In this document: positions 11,312-22,950 of the stretch, piece by piece
How the letters are laid out: every line of letters begins with the position of its first letter
Position numbering within the stretch: position 1 is the first letter of the stretch
From: Palaemon carinicauda
Lineage: Eukaryota; Arthropoda; Malacostraca; Decapoda; Palaemonidae
Direction: 5' to 3'
Assembly (NCBI RefSeq): GCF_036898095.1
Contig: NC_090743.1
Location: 20,848,479 to 20,912,478, forward strand
DNA length: 64,000 nucleotides
Notes under the pieces: generated by a model
Database searches by the model: none
What the model saw: only the letters and a program-made list of their open reading frames with translations
Told to the model about the DNA's origin: nothing
Program-made: the position numbers and the translations under genes

Positions 11312-13283
11312 ATTATTTTGTCTTTGCTGTGCAGATACGAGCAGGTTACTAAGTTATTTTTGTGTCTGTGTCAACACAAAGTTAATAGTAGAATACAGTA
11401 TTGATTTTAATCCCTAAAAGTCCGAAATACAGAAACCTGATACTGTAATAGTTAATACATACTATACAGTACTTAGTGATTAATGGCATGGTAAATGAAA
11501 TTGGTACAGGTATTAAAAATTATTGTACATTGTGTGGTTATTATTTTTAGTTGTCAGGTTCATAGAAATAACAATTTCATTAAAATTGTCTCAAGTTCCC
11601 TAAGAATGATGTCTGACATTTGGCAAGGAAATAAAAAGCCATCAAGAGAAAGCTACGTTATAGGCAATTTATAAAAGAGAGAGATTTATGAGAGTATTAG
11701 GATACATGAAACAAATTTGATAGTAGGGAAAAGGATGGAATACTAACCATTTACAGTACACTAGTTCTACCCTACCCGGAATATGGGCACCAACCCGTAG
11801 GAGGATGTAGAAAGATAAACTTTGCTGGCAAGAGCCATAAAACTAACACCATTTTTGAGAATTGTCTTGGCCTGAACTATAGAAGATTTAATATCAATGA
11901 ATGGGTTGATAAACCTATTCAAGATACTCGAAAGGTATTGATAATAGATTCTATGGAAGTTTATTTATCATCAGCTATCAAAGTAGGGACCTTGGATGGA
12001 AACTTTGGATAAGCCACTGAGGTAATTTCTCATTATGAATATAGCATCATTTTGGAACAAACTACCAGATGAGGCTGTGAACAGTATCTGTACTGGTCAG
12101 TTCCTGATATATTAAGTGATTAACAAATCCATGATTTATTTGTTTTGATTTTTATCTTCCTGGGAATGCCATCCATGTAATTGTGTATTAATTATGTAAA
12201 GATAAATATTTCTGGTCTCAAGTTAGGACTGTATAAGTTTATTATAAGATGGCAATAATAATAGAAATCCTTAGTTTTTTTTTATTTAGTCAGAAGTGGT
12301 TTCCAGTATTTTTTTGTGATGCTCTTTAATCTCCTTAGTAATGTAGACTTTATACCACAATTTTCTTTTCCATTGAGGTCCTGATTCCTTTGCTTGTTTC
12401 AGTTGCACGAGTTTCAGCTTGAATCTTTAATTCAAATCAAATAATCTTAGTTGTTAGCTTTGGTAGGATATTTGTTTACCCATTTTTCCTCTTTTGCATC
12501 ATCTTGATTACTATACTGTTTTCTTAATTATATTAAGCCGACATTGTTATGAACAAGGGAATAGTCAAGCAATCTTTTAAGGTAATTTGATTTGATGTCA
12601 ATAAGAAAAACTGGTTTTTGCAACAAAATGCTAGTTTTATATGTAAATATTGATATGAATTAAGTAAAATTATAAAATAAATGATATACTATAGATAGTT
12701 TTAAGAAGTAATAGGCTCTTGAGATTATATATTCCTTTTTGGGATTCAAGTTCACGCACAGTGTGGTTTAGGCACTATATAATCAATATGGACCTAAATT
12801 TATTTTTTAATTGCATGCAGTTGCTATCATTTGTGAATAGATAGATATGTAACTAGAAAAAGGCTGTCATAGGAACAAGATGCCCATGCTGCACCTTGAT
12901 AAAAGATTGACTTTTTTGTGAATTTCTTTTGAATTTGTATGCAGTCTCTTTATTGTCCTAATTCTGTCTATAACAAGAAGGCTATGTACCTTTGAAGTGG
13001 ACTTTAAGAATGTTTTCTGGCTAAATTTGTCTGAAATGGAGCACCGAGTTAAGAAACAGTAAACAAAAAGTATCTAGCTACGAAACTCGATATTTCAACT
13101 TATGACTCCTAATCAAGTTTATTGTATCAGCTCACTCATTTATTTCCTGATGGCCTTACAACATTATCCTTGTGTTTTGTAACTTTAACATAGAAATTTT
13201 ATTCCTATTTTTTCTCGAGAATACTAGTTATTTTAGACATAGGCAAAACAACTCCTGTTTTTCAGCTGTTATCTGTAATCTTT

Positions 13284-13525
13284 TTGAGTATTGAGGGTAC
13301 ACTCGGGCACACTATTCTATCTTATTTCTCTTCCTCTTGTTTTGTTGAAGTTTTTATAGTTTATTTAGGAAATATTTATTTTGATGATGTTACTGTTCTT
13401 AAAATATTTTATTTTTCCTTTCCTCACTGGGCTATTTTCCCTTTTGGGGCCCCTGGGCTTATAGCATTCTGCTTTTCCAACTAGGGTTGTAGCTTAGCAA
13501 GTAATAATAATAATAATAAATGAAA
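13284..13525 (+). mobile_element. 5'-truncated (TAA)n-tailed retroposon
   Basis: From GAGGGTACACTCGGGCACAC to the tail AAGTAATAATAATAATAATA it matches the 3' part of the long copy at 45281-45932. It includes CCAACTAGGGTTGTAGCTTA directly before the tail. Shared 3' end, differing 5' ends and a simple-repeat tail point to target-primed retroposition. An open frame within it is incidental. Confidence 0.82.
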
Positions 13526-14017
13526 ATTTACTGTTCTGCCAATAAAAGTTTGCAAATTATTGTAATTAGCTTTATGGTACAGTATATACATATTCAATAA
13601 CTAACTGTTCTTTCTAGCTGTACAGTAACAGTATCGTATCTGCATATTTAATTTTTCTATTTATTAAGATTATCAAGAAATTATATTCAATTACTGGCTG
13701 TTCTTCCTGGTTGTACAGTAAGAGTATTGTAAATGCCTATTCAGTCTTTCTACTTATTTTATCATGAAAATACAGTATATTAGTAAAAATTTATTCTGCT
13801 ATTAGTTAATTGTTTTGCATACAGAATTAGGTAGTTTGTAGTAGGCCTATATAATGTTGGTTTTTAACATATTGTTTTGTGAAGATACAGTACTTTATAG
13901 TAATATTTTTTTTCAAGAATTAGTATGAAGTTTAGGTAGCTAATTTATGATCAAAAGTGAAATGGGATCAAAGTTGAATTTTAGTTATCTGATTCTCATT
14001 TATATTTTATTTTTCAG

Positions 14018-15032
14018 ATTGTGGTGAGATATTTGTTCCTTTGAGTGCTGTCATATGTCAGTTGGATGAAAATTTGGACCTTCCTCGAAAAGAAAGTTGG
14101 TCTAGTTTTGAGTATGAATATGTTGATGAGGACAGTGATGAAGAATTACATACAAAGCCAGAAATTAATAGGTATAAGGAAGATAGAATTACCTCCGAAC
14201 TATGTGTTCAAAGTAATGAGCCATTGGATGTTTCTCCAAAAGTTAAAAACACTGCTATCAGAAATGAGGAGCCTCCGTATGACCCCTATATTAGTAGATC
14301 TCCAAGTGTATCTTCATTCTGTTCAGTCATTTCTCATAGTTTAGGCGATTTGTCTGTTTATGGTTTGGAGTGTGAAGACGAGTTTGGTAAGGACGGGACG
14401 TTTAGTATTGACGATGGGATGTCGTCTGAACGTGTGTACTTAACAGAAGATCTGGGCACAGAAAGTAGCCGGAGAAAGTTTAGTGATGCCAAAGAAATAT
14501 CTCAAGAGAGTGCATTGAACACCACTTTCACCAAAAATGACACTGATGAACACTCAAGTGAAAGTCAAGGATTTCACGGATCACTCTATGACACATGTGA
14601 CTCTGCCATTAGTTTATCCTTTACGAGAAGGCTAAGGTATTCTGAAGATAATAGTGGTCCTTCAAGTGTAACGGATACTGGGAGAGAGTCTCCACATTTT
14701 GGAGATACTTGGGACTCTGGTTGCTCTGTAGGAAGGAGAAGATGCCGCAGTGGGTCCTCTGGACACTGTTCTGATAATGAAAGTGAAAATCATCAACTGG
14801 GAAGTACTTTTGCAAGGAGTCTGGGAGATGCATTAAATTTAGTTTTAGAAAAACATAATCTCCAACAAAACTGGGATTTTGAAAATGAATCTACTAACGA
14901 AGGTAATGCTGGAATGTATGTTAACACAGATATATCAAGGAATTATGAGGGAAGTAAAGAACAGCTTCAGGAGTTCAAGGAGTTTTTCGAAGATACATCG
15001 TTATCGTGTTCTACGCTTCATATAAGCAAAAG
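14018..15032 (+). CDS. Unrecognised host gene, long acidic/serine-rich exon
   Basis: A 1,015-base exon from the acceptor at 14017 to a GTTAGT donor at 15033. It opens DCGEIFVPLSAVICQLDE, which continues the folded segment from exon 10411, and then becomes a long acidic, serine-rich and probably disordered region. Short clusters may be phosphorylation or docking sites, for example ISRSPSVSSFCSVISHS, DSAISLSFTRRLRYS and WDSGCSVGRRRCRSGSSG. Near the end LGDALNLVLEKHNLQ and EQLQEFKEFFED look helical. The exon ends two bases into a codon (AG), which a T at 17116 completes as Ser. The long frame conserved across the acceptor makes it a confident exon, though I do not recognise the family. Confidence 0.72.
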
Positions 15033-17115
15033 GTTAGTTGTGGGCTACTTTAAAGTTTTTAATTTTTAAGTACCGGTATACAGTATCAGTTGAAATACAT
15101 AGAACTAATCTTATTTGTCCTACAAGGTTTTTTATCCTTTCATCTACAATTGCTTTATATGGAAGGAAAAAAGCTTCAGCACCTTTAGAAATTTTTGTAA
15201 AAAGGTCTACAGGATCCTGACTCGATTACTACACTAGGAGGAATAATGAAAAGCATGCTGTATATTTAGTGGAGGATGCGGCAATCAACTTTAGAAATAT
15301 TCAATGAAATGACAATTTATAGTGTAAGGTTAATTATTTCAATACTGATTAAGTTCATTTGCTTTTGCCGCTCTCCATTCCTTCCAGTGGTGGCACAGTT
15401 TTAAGGTACATGATAGAATCTCGGATGAGAATGGCTGAGAACAATAAGAGCAGCCATGCACTCACCCAAGTGCCTATATGTTAAGATGGCAGCATCTAGA
15501 CTGAGGAGCAATGCCTAGGGCTGTATTATACCAGTGCGGAGAACTGGAAAAAAATTTACTTTTAAATCTAGGAGTGTTGGCTGATTGATATTATTGTCTT
15601 ATTTTTATTTATGTTCATATTTCCACTGGTTATTAAAGTGAAATATGTTAAGTAATCTCCTAAGTCTATCAGTGCTGCTGTTAAGGGGATCGTCCGCTAT
15701 GTCTTGCATTTTTTGTTCTAATTATTTGAAATACACAATTTCTATTTTATGTTTTAGACATATACCTTCATCATTCAAAAATTTCAAGTCATTTGATCAA
15801 AAACTTTTTGATTTATTAGCAAAAATCGTGATTTTTAAAAAAAATAATAAGTACCGTTTTCGCCACTAATATGACACCAATTGTATTGAAAATCGTACCA
15901 TAAATACTACTTTATAAACTGAATAATTCTGTGTGACAGAATTTTGATTGTCTATTTTGTTTTTTATTTATTTTTTTTACTTGTCTAAACGCAAAAATAT
16001 CAAGAAAAAAACAAAAAGGAAAATAAAAAAATCTGTCGCAGAATTATGGGATTTTCATTCTTCTATTCAATGATATCTCTCTAAAATTGAACAATAGACA
16101 ATCACGAAATGGCTACCGACATGCGAATAAGTATGTTTTTGAGTTATGAGCTCCCAAGGATTGGCTATATAAATTTTTGCATTTTGCGTAGAAAAATCAA
16201 AATAACAATTATGATAAACTAATTTGGTACTTTTTTCATTCCTACAGCAAGGCTCCCTAAACGAGGTATTTAAACCCTAAGTGTACTAATACGCTTAGTG
16301 TAAGGGTGTCAAGAGTTGCCAGCTGCCTCTCATTTATTGCCTGAGCTTCATAGAATGTTCCAGCTTTGTAATATTTTTCATACTAGTTGTTATTTCTTTG
16401 ACCTTAGGTAACTTCAGCATTCTTATAAACCTCACAAGAATATTGTAAAAAGCCGTTTTTCATACAAACTGCAAGTAAACAAAAACGCTTACGTCATGCC
16501 TTTCATACGTCTTTGGAGTCGTAGATCGCCTACACTCCCAGTACCTTCCATCTCTGCCAGACTTACAAGATTTCGAAAGATATTTGATAATATCGCTGTA
16601 TACAGTATATGCAAAACTAAACACGCAAAGATGCTCCTGTTAAACTAAGTCTTGCAAACCTGGCAGTTAGGATGACATCACCATTTAAAGACTGCTTTAT
16701 TTTCTTTATTTGTAAAAATTATTGGCTGATTATTTTCTTTATTTGTAAAAATAATTGGCTGAAGCTTCTGGAGAGCATTTACGACATGTTTTTGCATACA
16801 TAGAAACAATAATTTTATTTTTTATTTTTTCAAGTTGTTAATTTATCCACCATACTGGACGGTCCCTTTAAGAGAAGCCACAAAAAGATGTAGAAGGGTT
16901 AAACCATAGTGTGAATAGTAGATTCAGATTAGGTATTTAAGCAATAAATAGTTCTTAAATCAGATGAATAATTATTTGAATTTTGAATAACACTAATTAG
17001 ATTCACTTTAGTTTCTATTATTGAATATTTTTGTTTGTTCAATTTTGTTTTAGTTATTGCTAATAGAATCCTTATTTGATCTCTAATGTTAAGTGTTTAT
17101 TTTATTTTGTTGCAG
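15033..17115. other. Last intron of left host gene
   Basis: Intron between the GTTAGT donor and the acceptor TTATTTTGTTGCAG at 17115. Most of it is occupied by a TTAA-flanked inverted-repeat element (15681-16871). No gene seen. Confidence 0.55.
15681..16871. mobile_element. TTAA-flanked non-autonomous DNA element
   Basis: The ends are TTAAGGGGATCGTCCGCTAT at 15681 and CATACTGGACGGTCCCTTTAA at the right. The reverse complement of the right end, TTAAAGGGACCGTCCAGTAT, matches the left end at most positions. TTAA occurs at both borders, as a piggyBac-type target duplication would. The 1.2-kb interior is AT-rich with no transposase frame, so this is a MITE-like element. Superfamily is uncertain because the TIR starts with G rather than the CCC typical of piggyBac. 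Confidence 0.62.
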
Positions 17116-17140
17116 TACTCATGGACAGTCAGAAGTATGA
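17116..17140 (+). CDS. Unrecognised host gene, terminal coding exon
   Basis: After the acceptor TTTTGTTGCAG, the first base T completes the AG left over at 15032 (Ser). The frame then reads THGQSEV and stops at TGA 17138-17140. The exon phase is correct and the acceptor is strong, but only eight residues are coded, so support is mainly splice-site quality. If right, the protein ends in Ser-Glu-Val, which fits a class I PDZ-binding C-terminus (S/T-x-hydrophobic). Confidence 0.45.
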
Positions 17141-18280
17141 CAGCTGAATACCACAGATAAGGAGCATAATTTGATACTACAAACTTTTTTTAATATTGAT
17201 TCCAATGGAATTCAAGTTTTCATCTTTAATTGCATATATTCCAGGTAATTGTTGCATTTTAGACTTTGAACAGTAAGGCATGCCTTTAACAATTTTTTAG
17301 TCATTATGGACTTGCACTTAGGTAGTTACCATTTTTATTTTTTTTTTATTTTCCACATAGAAAGTGTATCTTATTTTTGTTTGTTTAATATTTGGACTTC
17401 ATTGTTTTACTCGAGAGTAGGTTCTTTATGAGCAGCAGTGAAATAAGTATATGCCATTCTCTCAAAGATATTTCTGTAAAGTAGAAAATAACTTAATTCC
17501 TTTGCTGCAGACTACTATGTTCAGACACTTTTTAGCATCATTGGTGCTCGATTTGGTACTTTTTAGTACTTAGTGGATTTTTGGTAATTGGGAAATTAAA
17601 GTATTTAATTTTGCATGATGAAATCCATATACAAATTTTGAAACAAAGTTTCTAATCTAAAAAGGGGTGCTTTATATTTTACCAATTTTTACACTGCCAC
17701 TTTCAATTATAGTACTGTATACAGTACTGATTAAATTTGAGTTTTGGGTAAAAGATGTTAGTTTTGGTACCAAAGACTGAATTTATTCACCAGAACCTTG
17801 AAAGTAGAAAAAAACAACAAGTTTTGTATCAATTATTATAGACAGATGTAGAAAGCAATGTTCTAGGTAAAACCAGGGAAAACTGTTTTCAGCAAAGAGT
17901 ATCATTATTAAAAAAAATATTTATGCAAAGGGAATTATTCTCTTGTAACAAGGTTACACAATTCATATACAGTAGTCATTTAGGCTTAATTCAATGTAAT
18001 ATTTTAGCATTAGTGTACTGTTCTGAACTGTATTATTTAGTACAATACTTTATTTTATAAACAATTTTGAGATGGTGCTAAAAAGAAGTAATTAAAGCAA
18101 ATAATTAAACCATGAGTGCATGGCATATTAAGATATTGGTTGTGCTTCTCATGTAAATTTATTTATAAAAGAATGACATATTTATTTTAATTATGTAGTT
18201 TTAGTTTTGAAAAATTATTTTTTTTTAAACAATGATAATTGTTTTTATTTTACTTGGAATAAAAGATATGTTCATGTTTT
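17141..18280 (+). other. Probable 3' UTR of left host gene
   Basis: AT-rich non-coding sequence after the TGA at 17138. A canonical AATAAA hexamer occurs at 18258-18263 and could direct polyadenylation near 18280. Other weaker hexamers are possible in such AT-rich DNA, so the exact end is a guess. Confidence 0.4.
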
Positions 18281-18982
18281 CTTTTATTTTAACACAGATT
18301 TTGTTCATATCAATTTGTACTGTTTAATTGCATAGAATATACGTGCATATTATAGCTCTTTTACAGGTACAGCTAATTTGAAACTGGTGCTAGGTCACTG
18401 TTCCTGGGAGTGGTAATAGGCGCAGTTTTTGTGAAATTTTATAATTAGTATCAACTAGATGGATTGCTAGATTCACTTTCTGTTGCATGTTAATCCAGTT
18501 TCCTATTTAATCCTGTAGAGGCATACAGTGAACCCTCGTTAATCGCGGTAGATAGGTTCCAGACCCGGCCGCGATAGGTGAAAATCCGCGAAGTAGTGAC
18601 AGCATATTTACCTATTTATTTAACATGTATATTCAGACTTTTAAAACTTTCCCTTGTACGTAGTACTGTTAACAAACTACCCTTTAATGTACAGAACACT
18701 TAATGCATGTACTAACGTACCCTAAACTAAAACAGGCACAAATATTAAGGGCGACTTTATATCTTGCGTTTCCTAAACACGCCAAAAAGCACGATAAAAA
18801 ATGGCAACCAATGTTTTGTTTACGTTTATCTCAGATTATAATGAAGAAACAAACACATTTACACATCTGTGTATAGGTTAGTTTCTGCATCGATTATATT
18901 GATTATTCAGTACAGTATGTTGATTTGGTTATTACTAATGTTTTACTTAATTTTTCTTAGGACTTCCAAATGAAATGTTTTT

Positions 18983-19018
18983 CTTTATGACGCCGCCTGA
19001 AACGACGGCGTCATAAAG
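18983..19018. repeat. Hairpin inside the long MITE
   Basis: The arm CTTTATGACGCCG (18983-18995) is perfectly complementary to CGGCGTCATAAAG (19006-19018), with the 10-base loop CCTGAAACGA between. A related element at 63897 keeps only the left arm. Confidence 0.9.
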
Positions 19019-19172
19019 TACGCTCAGTAAACAAACTAAGGAATTTAACGCGCATGATGAAAGTGATAAATAATGATATTACAGTAAAAGCTTTAATAAA
19101 ATATGTTATTACAAATATTATTTACCGTATCTATATAAAATCATACATATGTAGCAAAGCAGGAAAACAATC

Positions 19173-19175
<3 letters not shown>

Positions 19176-19208
<33 letters not shown>
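19176..19208. repeat. (GA)n microsatellite
   Basis: GA run of about 33 bases inside the long MITE. Confidence 0.97.
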
Positions 19209-19210
<2 letters not shown>

Positions 19211-19407
19211 GTTTTACATACGTAAATGTAAATTTTAAACAAAAAAAAAATAGCCCCATTTCATATAAAATAGATTACAAATATTTTACTTTATCATATT
19301 ACAGTAGTCTGTATAATACTGTAAAGTTCAGTACAGTATGTTGTTGTTAAAGTCGTGGCGATGAAATTCTCACGAAACAAAAACACGCCATTTGAGTACA
19401 ACAGCTG

Positions 19408-19410
<3 letters not shown>

Positions 19411-19472
<62 letters not shown>
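19411..19472. repeat. (CT)n microsatellite
   Basis: Uninterrupted CT run of 62 bases inside the long MITE. Antisense frames through it (Arg-Glu repeats) are not genes. Confidence 0.97.
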
Positions 19473-19476
<4 letters not shown>

Positions 19477-19944
19477 GTTATACAATACTTACATTTAGAT
19501 GAAGAAGCTAAAATTAGTTTTCTTAGTGTCAATTAAATACGAAACGAAATAATTAGGCCGAGTCTACATCCATTTCAATCATAGCTAAAAATACGGCATC
19601 CGATTTCATCAGCAAACCACTATTTTTTGGGAAATATCATTTTATTCTAGAAAATTGCCACTCTTTAAATAGTTAATTGCACATTAAGAAAGCGTGTACT
19701 TTTGTTTTTAAATTTCGGGTTTGTTCTAAAAATCGAGTATTGTTGACTTCTTTGTTTTTTTACTTTTGGCTGTGATTAGATCAGCTGTCATCTAGCTGCC
19801 GCTCTTGAGTGTGTACGAATACACTAACAAAGTATAATTTATACCATTTCTTAACTTATTCAAACCGTCTACAGTATACAGTTGATATTACATAAGCACC
19901 AATATGTTATAACCTATCAATTTTTTTTGTTTATTACATTTAAA

Positions 19945-19953
<9 letters not shown>

Positions 19954-20029
<76 letters not shown>
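19954..20029. repeat. (CT)n microsatellite
   Basis: CT run of about 76 bases preceded by a C tract, inside the long MITE near its right end. Confidence 0.97.
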
Positions 20030-20032
<3 letters not shown>

Positions 20033-20301
20033 GGCTACTTTTCACTACCTCCCATTCCTTACCTCTCTCTATCTCTCTAACAAATGATATCTTTGTTGCT
20101 CCTCAAAGTTTCATTTATATTGAAAATCAATCACGATTCAATTTTCCTTACTTTCTCCAATCTCGCACCATCGGTCACTTCGCGGTATTTTCGATATTTC
20201 TGGAAAATCCGCGATATATGTATATACATGGGTTATGAAAAAAATCCGCGAAGTGGTGAATCCGCGATGGTCGAACCGCGAAGTAGCGAGGGTTCACTGT
20301 A

Positions 20302-20508
20302 CAAATCAACTTCTAAGCAAATTGTCTATTCTCAAGTATAAGATTATGTTGATGATTGGCTGTTGTGTTTGCCTGTTTGTTATAACTTTTCTCCCTATTT
20401 TTATTTCTGTGAAAGTTTTCAATTTTTATAAGGCTGGCCTCAATAGAATATTATGTCAAAAATTGCAACTCTTTGGAAATTTTATGATTGGATGAACTGA
20501 AAATTATG
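20302..20508. other. Spacer between MITE and DIRS B
   Basis: AT-rich, no feature recognised. Confidence 0.5.
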
Positions 20509-20720
20509 TTTGTTCCGTAACCGAAATACAAACCACGCTATTTACATAGGGGTATTACTTTCGGCGTAGCTGAAATGATGAGCTAGTTAGCAGGGGGTAG
20601 GGAAGGGGTAGCTTGCTACCCCTCCCCCCCCCACACACTGGTGAGTTGTCTCACTTCACTTCTGGCTCGGACGAAGTACAGACGTTTCTGTCTTCGTCCT
20701 CGTTGTTGACAGCCTTAATT
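20509..20720. repeat. Left terminal repeat of DIRS B
   Basis: Its inner part (ATAGGGGTATTACTTTCGGC, then GGGGTAGGGAAGGGGTAGCT and CTGGTGAGTTGTCTCACTTC) is inverted at about 28395-28550. The left copy lacks a block of about 40 bases (AACGAGGGTTAACTAGCCCC and flanks) that the right copy retains. Confidence 0.85.
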
Positions 20721-20829
20721 GGTTTTTTTGCTTTTTCTAGTTCTGTGTGTTTGGAAGTTGGCCTCTACCGTTATCATCGCTATGCGCAAGTGCCCTGGAC
20801 TCTCTGGCCGCCCTTGTGGGACCTTCAGG

Positions 20830-20887
20830 TCAGCGGAGGACACCGATCCTCACACCCTTCAGCGGAGGACACTGATCCTCACACTCT
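20830..20887. repeat. 29-bp tandem duplication in DIRS B gag
   Basis: TCAGCGGAGGACACCGATCC plus CACACCCT at 20830-20858 is repeated at 20859-20887 with two C-to-T changes. Because 29 is not a multiple of three it shifts the gag frame just before the cysteine motif. Confidence 0.9.
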
Positions 20888-21949
20888 TTGCCCGCAGTGC
20901 CAAGGTCGACGGTGTGAGAGATAGAATACTTGCAGTGAGTGTAGGGAGTGGTCTGCCTCCCAGTGGGAGAAGTTTGGCCGTCGGCGTAAGAAGAAGTCCA
21001 AGAGAGACTCTAAGGACTCCTCTTCCGCCGCCCGAACCTCCCTCGAAGCTCCCACTCGATCGGTCTCTCGTGAGAGACCGTCGAGTGGTAGCGCAGGCCC
21101 TAGTGGTGTTTCCCGACCTCGGGGTGCGGGAGAGGGCGTTGCCTCCCTTAGCGTGGCAGCTCCCTCTTCTCCTCCGGGGGAGGATATTATGGATTTTAAT
21201 GAATATGACCAAACTGTCTCTAATAATGATTTGTTCCAGCTTTGGGCTTCCTTGGGGCTTAAGGGCTCGCCCTCCAAGGAAGCCCTGTTTGACCTGATCC
21301 AGCTGGGGGCTGTGGTCAAACAGTCGCCGGTAATACCTGAGGTACTCCCTTTGGATATTGTCGACACTGTTTTGGCAGGGCCTTCCGACGGGTCTGGTCA
21401 AACCCTTGCTGCTGCGCCTGTTGCGGACGTTGCTGAAGGCTCTCCTCCCCCCCTCCGAACATCCTTTGAGGGGGGAGGGGAGTCCCACGGTCTCTCCAGC
21501 GAGCGGGTCTCCCACTCGGGGGAGCGCGCTGACTGAGACTCCTCTTCGGAGGACTGATGACTTGGACGCCCTTCCTCGAGGTCGAATTCGCTGTAAGGCC
21601 CGTCGGCCTCTCCGCAGCAGAGGACTTCCTTCTCCCTATAAGGGAGTTAGGAGGCGCCTCTTCGGGTCTTCCTCGCCTGCTCCTTCCCCTGAGGAGGAGC
21701 CTCCCCGTCAGAAGCAGACCATCGCAGTATCGTCCCTTGACCTCTCCGCAGATCGTTCGCGATCTCCTTCGCCTGCCAGACCTTCCGACCTGCCTTCTCC
21801 GTTCCTGGCTGCAGATGCGCTTTGGGTGCCTTCTCACCCTGTCATCCGACAGGCACCGATCCCTTCGGGGAAAAGGGACTCTACCCACGGTGTGGGTAAG
21901 TCCCTTATGCGTCAGGGTTCCCCTGCGCGCTCAACTGCGCCTTCGCGTG

Positions 21950-22950
21950 CAGTAGCGCACAAGCGCGCTCTAGAGTTTATCTGCGGACTCAACTCGCCAG
22001 CGCTCTCCTTCTCGCAGGTCTCCTGTGAATCAGCAGCGCCCTCATGTTCCTGATGTGTGCAAGGCGCATCTTCATTCTCCTGAGCGCCCTCGTTCTCCTG
22101 CGCGCAGCCGCGCTACTACGCAGCCTGTTCCTGATGCGCGGCCAGCGCCAACGATCGCCACTGGGTCCACGATCGCCAGATCTGGACTTAGGCAAGGGTT
22201 CCATCCCGTCGCCTCGCCCTCGCGCCCCTGCGCGCCCTTCTGCTCTTGCGCAGCAGCGCACGCGCTCTCCGGTGCATCCATCTAGAGCTCCTGTACGCGT
22301 TCTTCTCCTTCCATCTCTTCGGATGCGCACAGTAACCTTACTACGCACCAACGATCTCCTGCGCGCCCACGCGAACACTTGCCTGAGCGCCAACGCCCTC
22401 TTCAGGCTGATCGATCGCCCCAGATCTCCGACTCGCCCGCGCGATAAATCGCCTGTGCGCAGTCGTTCGCCTCCGTGATACGCACCATCGTTCTCCGTTG
22501 CGTTTTCAGAAGTCCACGCGACATCGCTCGCCAACGCGCCAGCACTCGCCAACGCGCCAGCTCTCTCCGCCTTGCAAACGCTCGCCAAGTCGCTCTCGAC
22601 ATTACTCTCCCGAACATCGCTGTTCTCCTACGTGCCGCCAGCAGTCGCCTAGTTTTCAGCGCACCCCTTCACCTACGCGCCTGCTCGCCAACGCGTCCCT
22701 TCGCCTGCGCGCCCACTCGCCAGCTTGCTCGCGTGGCCACTCGCCAGCGCGCCCTCTCGCCCATGCGCGAACGCGCCCACACGCATTCTTCTCCACGCGG
22801 CAACACGCCCGCGCTTCGGATATCGTCTGAGCGCGATCCCTCGAATGCTCTTTCGCGCGAGCGCTGCCGCGATCCCCATTCTCGCAGGGATCATCAGCGC
22901 GCTGCCAACTGATAGGGACGCGGACTTCCAGATCTTCCTCTGGATCGCCA
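21950..22950 (+). repeat. Arg/Ser/Pro-rich low-complexity coding tract (GC-rich)
   Basis: Imperfect short repeats built from CGCTCGCCAACGCGCC-like units. One frame (22498-22830) gives RHRSPTRQHSPTRQLSPP and SPSRSRHYSPEHRCSP, resembling SR-protein tracts. The counterpart in D (about 55600-56330, opposite strand) is similarly GC-rich. Frame switching makes the exact protein uncertain. Confidence 0.6.

Larger units (their letters stand above)
10605..14017. other. Intron of left host gene
   Basis: AT-rich intron with a long CT microsatellite (11231-11308) and a truncated (TAA)n-tailed retroposon (13284-13525). No coding features seen elsewhere in it. It ends with the acceptor TTTATTTTTCAG at 14017. 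Confidence 0.6.
18524..20301. mobile_element. TA-flanked MITE, long copy (mariner-like termini)
   Basis: The left end is TACAGTGAACCCTCGTTAAT and the right end AGCGAGGGTTCACTGTA, giving an inverted repeat beginning CAGTGAACCCTCG with TA at both borders. Sub-terminal blocks (TCGCGGTAGATAGG on the left, CCGCGATGGTCGAACCGCG on the right) recur in the copy at 31077. The 1.78-kb body has no transposase frame. It includes a 13-bp-arm hairpin (18983-19018) and three CT/GA microsatellites. TA targeting suggests mobilisation by a Tc1/mariner-type transposase (inference). Confidence 0.85.

Noticed and set aside
11157..11417. Open frame of 86 codons through the TC repeat
   Set aside because: Composed mainly of Leu-Ser repeats from a microsatellite.
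19294..19532. Antisense Arg-Glu-repeat frames
   Set aside because: Dinucleotide repeat translation, no gene support.
20859..21888. Long antisense frames over DIRS B gag (218 and 190 codons)
   Set aside because: GC-rich DNA has few stops; no domain, and the sense strand carries the gag-like signal.
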